This document shows, piece by piece, positions 30,868 through 35,956 of a stretch of DNA of 35,956 nt. This stretch comes from Prevotella sp. (lineage in GTDB: Bacteria > Bacteroidota > Bacteroidia > Bacteroidales > Bacteroidaceae). The stretch spans positions 1-35,956 of the forward strand of contig JAFVEE010000122.1 in assembly GCA_017478085.1 (NCBI GenBank), read 5' to 3'. A program made the translations under genes and the position numbers. The stretch's first letter is position 1. The number at the start of each line of letters is the position of its first letter. Under the pieces are notes generated by a model. It saw nothing but the letters and a program-made list of their open reading frames with translations, did not search any database and was not told the origin of the DNA.

Positions 30868-32321
30868 CGTTGTCTTAGGGCCAGAAGGTAGAGGGCTGCC
30901 ATCGCCACATAGACCAGCAGGACTTGCAGCGGCGAGGGGTGCAGGCCCACTATGCTGGCAAGGGGCAGGCGGGCTATGCCTTGCAGCGCGGCGTTGAGAG
31001 CATCGGCCACCCAGAGCAGGGCGGGAGCCGCCACGGGCACAGCCAGCACGAGCAGCGAGCCGAGCACGATGGCGTAGGCCGCTGGCACCACGATGAAGTT
31101 GGTGAGCAGGAACCACACGGGCAAGCGACCGAAATAGTAGGCCACGAGCGGGGCCGTTCCCGCCTGTGCCGCGAGCGACACGGCCACCAGTCCCCACGCC
31201 CACGCCAGCAGCCGATACTCTTGCAACCACTCGCGGGCCACCCAGCCCTGCAGCAGGGGCAGGCCCACCAGAATGGAGAACATGGCGGCAAACGACAGCT
31301 GGAAACCTACGTCGAACAGCGACAGCGGACTGACCAGGAGCATGACGATGGCCGCGAAGGCCAGCACATTGACCGAGAGCGCACGCCGCCCGCCCACGCT
31401 GAGCACGGCGCACACGGTGAGCATCGTGGCGGCCCGCACCACACTGGCCGGCAGGCCCACCAGCAGGGCGAAGGCCCAGATGCCCGCCACAAGCAGCGTC
31501 TGCGAGAGCACGCGCCACCGCCGACCGCGCATCAGGAGCGACAGCAGGGCGTAGATGATGCCTAAGTGCAGACCGCTCAGGGCGAGCACATGCGAGGCTC
31601 CGGCCACGGCATATACCTCCTTCAGCTCGCCCCGCAGCGCACTCTTGTCGCCCAGCGTCATGGCTGCCACCACGCCGTAGGCATCGTCGCGGGCACCCGC
31701 CGAGCGGTAGCGGCTGAGCAGCCGTTCGCGCTGGCCGAGGAACCACAGCCGCGAACGCTCTATGCGCGTCAGGCAGCTGCGTTCCACCCGCGACCGCCGC
31801 CACTGGTAGTCCCTCACAAAGCACTGACCGGCAAAGCCGTGCACCTGCAGGTAGCGGCGGTAGCTGAACGTGCCACGGCGGAAGTCGCGCAGCGTGTCTA
31901 TCCGCGCCCTGATGCACAGGCCGTCGCCAAGGTGCAGGCTGCGGCTCGCGCTGTCTTTCGCGATATAGCATTTCAGCAGATGGTGCCCTTGGGCCGTCAC
32001 CACATCGGCGGCCACGGTCTTCGGTTTTTCTACGGGTTCAGAGACAATTATACCGCAAAAATCGACGATTTCATCGGGAAATTTCACATCCAAAGCTCTT
32101 TCCTGCCGCTCCACCAGGAGCATGCCTAAAAGCAGCATGCACACCCCGATGGCCACCGACTGCACCACCGCCCATCGCCGCAGGGCCAGCGTCAGCACCA
32201 CGGCTCCTATGAGCCACCCCCACCCTATTGTCAACTGCAGCCCGTCGCCCAGCACGATGCCCACCATCAGGCTGACGGCCAGGGGCAACAGAGGGGCGGG
32301 TGGCAGCAGGGGGCGCTTCAT
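30849..32321 (-). CDS. comEC: ComEC/Rec2-family DNA uptake membrane protein, short form (490 aa)
   Basis: It has an N-terminal pair of membrane segments and a soluble DUF4131-like/OB region (about 30-190), then the polytopic Competence domain (about 215-485) with the signature ASHVLALSGLHLGIIYALL and QLSFAAMFSILVGLPLL. It forms the inner-membrane channel for incoming single-stranded DNA. The C-terminal metallo-beta-lactamase-like nuclease domain of longer ComEC proteins is absent; I recall shorter forms being common in Bacteroidetes. The start overlaps the M15 peptidase stop by 4 nt (ATGA). The tail RQRRLRCV is encoded by a palindrome, so the original C-terminus may have been changed. Confidence 0.88.
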   Translation of the reverse strand: MKRPLLPPAPLLPLAVSLMVGIVLGDGLQLTIGWGWLIGAVVLTLALRRWAVVQSVAIGVCMLLLGMLLVERQERALDVKFPDEIVDFCGIIVSEPVEKPKTVAADVVTAQGHHLLKCYIAKDSASRSLHLGDGLCIRARIDTLRDFRRGTFSYRRYLQVHGFAGQCFVRDYQWRRSRVERSCLTRIERSRLWFLGQRERLLSRYRSAGARDDAYGVVAAMTLGDKSALRGELKEVYAVAGASHVLALSGLHLGIIYALLSLLMRGRRWRVLSQTLLVAGIWAFALLVGLPASVVRAATMLTVCAVLSVGGRRALSVNVLAFAAIVMLLVSPLSLFDVGFQLSFAAMFSILVGLPLLQGWVAREWLQEYRLLAWAWGLVAVSLAAQAGTAPLVAYYFGRLPVWFLLTNFIVVPAAYAIVLGSLLVLAVPVAAPALLWVADALNAALQGIARLPLASIVGLHPSPLQVLLVYVAMAALYLLALRQRRLRCV

Positions 32322-32947
32322 CTTTGCTCAAAGTGCTGGTAGTCCTTCAGCGAGCGCCAGGAGCCGCCCCAGCCGAAGCCGCGCTGGGTGAAGAGCTGCC
32401 ACAGCCGGTCGCCCCGACTGATGGTGTAGGGATGCTTCTGGGTGCGGTCGGCGTACTTCCTGGCACAGGCGGGCTGCACCGTCTGGCCCTTGACGCAGGG
32501 ATTGTAGAGGGGGTTGATGTCGATAGCCAGGCCCTGGGCGTGCTTCGACAGCTTCTTGCTGCCGCTGATGGCACGGAAGCAGAAGCAAGAGGTGTTGTTG
32601 TCGGCCATCGATCGCTCGTCGTCGGCATCATAGTCATCGATGAGCCGCATGCGCTCTATGGGGTAGCGTGCCTCATAGAGCTTCTTGAAGATGTAAAGAA
32701 GATCGTTGGCAATCAGCTTGTTGCACACCAGCTCGCCCGTGTGCACCGTGCCCTCGGCATCGTAGTGCAGCACCTGCAGATAGCGTAAATCGGCTCGTTT
32801 CACCGTGCATTCCTGGGGAAACGACCGCCCCTGCATCCGTGCAAACACGCTGTCGGGGATGGCGCTCACCGTAAAGCCCTGCTGAGCCCATAGCGCCATC
32901 AGCGGGGCACAGAGGCTGAGCAGGAGGAGCAGGCATCGTCTCGGCAT
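32318..32947 (-). CDS. M15-family D-Ala-D-Ala carboxypeptidase-like peptidase (209 aa)
   Basis: After a signal peptide of about 21 residues (ending LMALWAQ), the zinc-binding core is SKHAQGLAID with His136 and Asp143, and DYQHFE with His205. These are the three metal ligands of the M15 (VanY/endolysin-like) fold. It probably trims peptidoglycan peptides in the periplasm. The gene starts 6 nt after the AAA-ATPase stop and overlaps comEC, so the three genes are likely cotranscribed. Confidence 0.87.
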   Translation of the reverse strand: MPRRCLLLLLSLCAPLMALWAQQGFTVSAIPDSVFARMQGRSFPQECTVKRADLRYLQVLHYDAEGTVHTGELVCNKLIANDLLYIFKKLYEARYPIERMRLIDDYDADDERSMADNNTSCFCFRAISGSKKLSKHAQGLAIDINPLYNPCVKGQTVQPACARKYADRTQKHPYTISRGDRLWQLFTQRGFGWGGSWRSLKDYQHFEQR

Positions 32948-32953
32948 AGCACA

Positions 32954-34609
32954 CTACAGCTTCGTGATGTCGTAGCTACTGATGGTTCGCTTCTGGCTGT
33001 CGATGTTCAGGCCTACGGCGTAGACGGGGCGCGGGTCGGCGGCAAAAGGGGCCTCACCCCCAGCCCCTCTCCAAGGGGAGAGGGGAGTAGATAGTCCTGA
33101 CACCGCATCTCCGCCTTGAAAGCATATACTCCCCTCTCCCCTTGGAGAGGGGCTGGGGGTGAGGCTCTTAAACTCGAAGATGTAGATGGCATCCTGCATC
33201 TTCAGCGAGATGTCCATGCGACCGTCGCTGGTCTGCTCCTCAGCATGCACGTCGGCTCCCACGCCCACCATGAGCGAGTAGAACAGCGACTGGTAGAACT
33301 GCTCGTTCTGATTCTTGCTGGTAATGCTGTAGGGGATGCCCGCATACCACTTGCGAACGGCCTCAAGGAACTGCTCGAAGGTGATGTCCTTGATGCGCAT
33401 GTGCTGGTAGGCTATGTCCATCTGGTTCTCGCTGCCAACGTACTCTTCGCAATAATACTGGTAGAGCGAATAGCCAAAGCCCTGGTAGACCTCCTCGTTG
33501 GGGAAGCCAAGTTTGTATCTGCCTGTATTGGGATTATAGCCCTTGATGGTAAGATAGCCGCTCTGGAACAAGGCCGGCACAGGGTCGCTGATGCGCTCGG
33601 TGGGAGCGTTGAACTGCTTCATATTGGCCTCGATACCCTCCAGGTCGGGCATACTGAATCGCTTTACCTTGAACAGGTTGATGAGCGACGAGGGCGTACC
33701 CGTGGAGAACCAGTAGTGGTCTATCATACCCTTGTCGAAAGCGTAGAACAGGCTCCAGGGGTTGTAGATGTCGGCCATATTGACGGTGAAGTGGTAGCCG
33801 TCGTACATACGCTTCACCTCGCGCACGCAGTCATCGTAGCCCCAGCCAGGCTGCCGCCACCGGCTCATCGCCTTGGTGAGCCACTCCAGGTCGGGCTTCA
33901 GCACGGTGAAGAGCTCCTCCTCGGTGATGCCGCAGATGCCCTCATATTCCGTGTCGAAGGTCAGGTCGGTCAGGTTGTTCAGCTCGCTGAACACCGACAG
34001 CTGCGAGAACTTCGATATGCCCGTGAGGAACACGAAGCGCAGGTAGGGCGCCTGGCCCTTGAGCGGGGAGAAGAGGTCGCGAATGCGCTCGCGTATCTGG
34101 TCCTGTAGGTCGGGCTTGTGGACGGTGTCGAGCATCGGAGCGTCGTACTCGTCGATGAGCACCACCACCTTCTGACCCGTCTGCTGGTAGGCTGCCTGAA
34201 TGATTTCCACCAGTCGCTCACCGTATGCGTATGGATCGCCCGTCATCGTCACACCCCACTCCTTTTCCATCCGGCTCAACAGACCGTTGACGATGGGGTG
34301 TACGCGGGCCAGCTCGTAGTACTTGCCGTTCGAGAGGTCCAGGTGGATGACGGGATACGGCGTCCACTCCGTCTCCAGCTGCTCTATGGCAAGCCCCTCA
34401 AACAGCTCACGGCGACCCTCGAAGTAGGCGTGCAGCGTGCTCACCAGCAGGCTCTTGCCGAAGCGGCGAGGGCGGCTCAGGAAGTAGTTGATGCCGCCGT
34501 GATGGGCCAGTTTCCACACGTATTCCGTCTTGTCCACATACACGCAGCCGTTCTCTTTAAAGTCGGGGAACCACTGCCGTCCGATGCCATATTTCCGTTT
34601 CTCTGCCAT
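32954..34609 (-). CDS. AAA-ATPase-like / PD-(D/E)XK protein, nuclease tail replaced by a repeat (551 aa)
   Basis: This belongs to a widespread Bacteroidetes family with an AAA-ATPase-like N-terminal domain (Walker A-like RPRRFGKS at 46-53, Walker B LIDEYD at 151-156) and a C-terminal PD-(D/E)XK nuclease-like domain (SDGRMD with Asp466, FEFK at 478-481). Cellular role is not established. Compared with the paralog at 35293, residues 482-521 are not homologous. The paralog's 20-residue segment, which carries QISRKDY, is replaced by 40 residues encoded by an inverted GC-rich palindrome pair, after which FAADPRPVYAV resumes in frame. Elsewhere the overlap is nearly identical. Nuclease activity may be lost or altered. 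Confidence 0.85.
   Translation of the reverse strand: MAEKRKYGIGRQWFPDFKENGCVYVDKTEYVWKLAHHGGINYFLSRPRRFGKSLLVSTLHAYFEGRRELFEGLAIEQLETEWTPYPVIHLDLSNGKYYELARVHPIVNGLLSRMEKEWGVTMTGDPYAYGERLVEIIQAAYQQTGQKVVVLIDEYDAPMLDTVHKPDLQDQIRERIRDLFSPLKGQAPYLRFVFLTGISKFSQLSVFSELNNLTDLTFDTEYEGICGITEEELFTVLKPDLEWLTKAMSRWRQPGWGYDDCVREVKRMYDGYHFTVNMADIYNPWSLFYAFDKGMIDHYWFSTGTPSSLINLFKVKRFSMPDLEGIEANMKQFNAPTERISDPVPALFQSGYLTIKGYNPNTGRYKLGFPNEEVYQGFGYSLYQYYCEEYVGSENQMDIAYQHMRIKDITFEQFLEAVRKWYAGIPYSITSKNQNEQFYQSLFYSLMVGVGADVHAEEQTSDGRMDISLKMQDAIYIFEFKSLTPSPSPRGEGSICFQGGDAVSGLSTPLSPWRGAGGEAPFAADPRPVYAVGLNIDSQKRTISSYDITKL
33052..33164. repeat. Inverted palindrome pair (REPIN-like) inside the AAA/PD-(D/E)XK gene
   Basis: Arms 33052-33089 and 33127-33164 are perfect 38-nt inverted repeats separated by 37 nt. 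Each arm contains its own palindrome (CCCCTCTCC-AAGG-GGAGAGGGG type). The whole replaced segment is 120 nt (33047-33166) where the paralog has 60 nt (35392-35451), so the frame is kept. It is related in wording to the doublets at 1885, 6817 and 10625. Confidence 0.93.
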
Positions 34610-34641
34610 ACAACGAATCGTTTAGTTGCGTTACTCGCCTG

Positions 34642-34649
34642 CAAATATA
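34642..34649 (-). promoter_or_regulatory. Candidate -7 element of the AAA-M15-comEC operon
   Basis: The minus strand reads TATATTTG, matching TAnnTTTG, 32 nt upstream of the ATG at 34609. No well-spaced TTG is visible. It lies in the 64-nt gap after the stop of the upstream gene. Confidence 0.45.
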
Positions 34650-34673
34650 CAAATCTTTTTCCGAATTCCACTC

Positions 34674-35240
34674 TCAGCGCTTGACAAACTTGCGCGTTGA
34701 GCGTCTGCCTGCCGTGTCGGTTGTACTCACGAGATAGATGCCACTGGGCAGAAATGACCAGTCGGGCTGGCCGCTGATGACGGTGCCACGCCACACTACC
34801 TTCGAAGTGTTGAGCGAGTAGACGGTACATGACCGCTCGCCCACTGCTGCCTCTGGCGAACTGACTGCCGTCTGGAAGTTACGCTCAAGGCCCTCGGTGG
34901 GACGAATGGTGAAGAGGTCTGTCCGGAACCATCCAAACTCATTGTAGGCATCCAGCTGAAAGCGGGTTTCGAACTCGCAGTCGACCTGCGCTTCAAAATA
35001 GGGTAAACCGACAGGAGCCGTGAAATAGAAAGGGGTGGTGTCGCCATTATCATATTGAGACACGACGAGTTTGTCAATTGACCCGTTCACTGTGATGGGG
35101 ATACGCACAACTCGGATGAACTTGTCTTTCTCAGCCACGAATATAGCGTGCTCCACGTCGACGGTCACCTGTGGCGGGTCGCCCGCACGGCCTGCCAGGC
35201 ACAAGGCAGAAAGGAGCCACACTGCTAAACTTCTTTTCAT
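34674..35240 (-). CDS. Small secreted protein with type IX C-terminal sorting signal (188 aa)
   Basis: A signal peptide (about 1-19, ending CLAGRAG) leads into a beta-rich region of about 100 residues (VTVDVEHAIFVAEKDKFIRV, FYFTAPVGLPYFEAQVDC). The C-terminus, DWSFLPSGIYLVSTTDTAG and RKFVKR, matches the type A sorting domain of the type IX secretion system, so the protein should be exported across the outer membrane and anchored or released. No catalytic motif is seen. It sits between two near-identical AAA/PD-(D/E)XK genes. Confidence 0.75.
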   Translation of the reverse strand: MKRSLAVWLLSALCLAGRAGDPPQVTVDVEHAIFVAEKDKFIRVVRIPITVNGSIDKLVVSQYDNGDTTPFYFTAPVGLPYFEAQVDCEFETRFQLDAYNEFGWFRTDLFTIRPTEGLERNFQTAVSSPEAAVGERSCTVYSLNTSKVVWRGTVISGQPDWSFLPSGIYLVSTTDTAGRRSTRKFVKR

Positions 35241-35292
35241 ATTCTCTTCTCTTTTTTAATAAAACGCTCAAGAAAACAGAATATTGTGTAGC

Positions 35293-35956
35293 TCATACCG
35301 ACAGCTTGGTGATGTCATAGCTACTGATGGTGCGCTTCTGGCTGTCGATGTTCAGGCCTACAGCGTAGACGGGGCGCGGGTCGGCGGCAAAGCGCACGGC
35401 ATAGTCCTTGCGGCTGATCTGCTCCATGGCCTCCTCGGCGGTCTTGTCGTACTTGAACTCGAAGATGTAGATGGCATCCTGCATCTTCAGCGAGATGTCC
35501 ATGCGACCGTCGCTGGTCTGCTCCTCGGCATGAACATCGGCACCCACGCCCACCATGAGCGAGTAGAACAGCGATTGGTAGAACTGCTCGTTCTGGTTCT
35601 TGCTGGTAATGCTGTAGGGAATGCCCGCATACCACTTGCGAACGGCCTCGAGGAACTGCTCGAAGGTGATGTCCTTGATGCGCATGTGCTGGTAGGCTAT
35701 GTCCATCTGGTTCTCGCTGCCAACGTATTCTTCGCAATAATATTGGTAAAGCGAATAGCCAAAGCCCTGATAGACCTCCTCGTTGGGGAAGCCCAGTTTG
35801 TATCTGCCAGAATTGGCATTGTAGCCTTTGATGGTGAGGTAGCCGCTCTGGAACAGCACGGGCACGGGGTCGCTGATGCGCTCGGTGGGAGCATTGAACT
35901 GCTTCATGTTGGCCTCGATACCCTCCAGGTCGGGCATACTGAATCGCTTCACCTTG
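35293..35956 (-). CDS. AAA-ATPase-like / PD-(D/E)XK protein, 3' part only (runs off the window)
   Basis: The frame is open to the window edge, so only the C-terminal 220 or so residues are present. The apparent first Met (MKRFSMPDLEG) is internal by comparison with the 551-aa paralog. The nuclease-like core is intact: SDGRMD, FEFK, then YDKTAEEAMEQISRKDYAVR, which supplies the Gln-x-x-x-x-x-Tyr-type helix missing from the other copy. In the shared part before FEFK I count about three amino-acid differences in roughly 165 residues, so the duplication or gene conversion is recent. It ends KLSV, whereas the other copy ends KL. Confidence 0.88.
   Translation of the reverse strand, partial: KVKRFSMPDLEGIEANMKQFNAPTERISDPVPVLFQSGYLTIKGYNANSGRYKLGFPNEEVYQGFGYSLYQYYCEEYVGSENQMDIAYQHMRIKDITFEQFLEAVRKWYAGIPYSITSKNQNEQFYQSLFYSLMVGVGADVHAEEQTSDGRMDISLKMQDAIYIFEFKYDKTAEEAMEQISRKDYAVRFAADPRPVYAVGLNIDSQKRTISSYDITKLSV

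Noticed and set aside
32954-34609. AAA/PD-(D/E)XK gene as a pseudogene
   Set aside because: The inserted repeat keeps the frame and the normal C-terminus is retained, so a full-length product is expected even if activity changes.

Overview
The window looks like chromosome of a GC-rich gut or rumen member of the Bacteroidales, most likely Prevotellaceae. The evidence is the SusC/SusD pairs, lipoproteins with acidic residues after the lipobox cysteine, a type IX secretion C-terminal signal, promoters of the Bacteroidetes TTG / TAnnTTTG type and the absence of strong Shine-Dalgarno sites. This placement rests on recognised protein families, not on a marker gene.

Region 1 (238-16671, all minus strand) is a seven-gene glycan-uptake operon read from about 16.7 kb down to 0.24 kb. 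Its order is a FAS1 lipoprotein with about four repeats, SusC, SusD, FAS1 lipoprotein, FAS1 lipoprotein, SusC, SusD. It therefore has two complete SusCD outer-membrane transporters plus three fasciclin-domain surface lipoproteins, which probably act as glycan-binding or adhesion subunits. Gene spacing is 2 to 92 nt.

Region 2 (17001-26160) holds the enzymes. A GH95 alpha-L-fucosidase/galactosidase is on the minus strand. Divergent from it is a three-gene plus-strand operon with ATGA overlaps: an STN-esterase fusion, a GH140-type hydrolase, and a GH78 rhamnosidase fused to a BNR/Asp-box propeller. The combination fits a deoxy-sugar-rich plant polysaccharide such as rhamnogalacturonan II, but the substrate is inferred. 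No HTCS or ECF sigma/anti-sigma regulator is present in the window.

Region 3 (26155-35956) is more ordinary: a four-copy hairpin tandem array, a DUF4923 lipoprotein with a WYL regulator, rnhB, an outer-membrane barrel with a lipoprotein, a short ComEC, an M15 peptidase, and two near-identical AAA-ATPase/PD-(D/E)XK genes flanking a small protein with a type IX sorting signal. The second AAA copy runs off the window.

The most striking signal is that short palindromic repeats have invaded coding sequences in frame. Inverted G/C-rich doublets straddle the start codons of three lipoprotein genes and encode the core of their signal peptides. A related doublet replaces 20 residues after the nuclease motif of one AAA paralog. 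Three copies of another palindrome family lie inside the GH140 and GH78 genes. Tandem repeats of 10 nt and 18 nt lie inside the GH140 and esterase genes.
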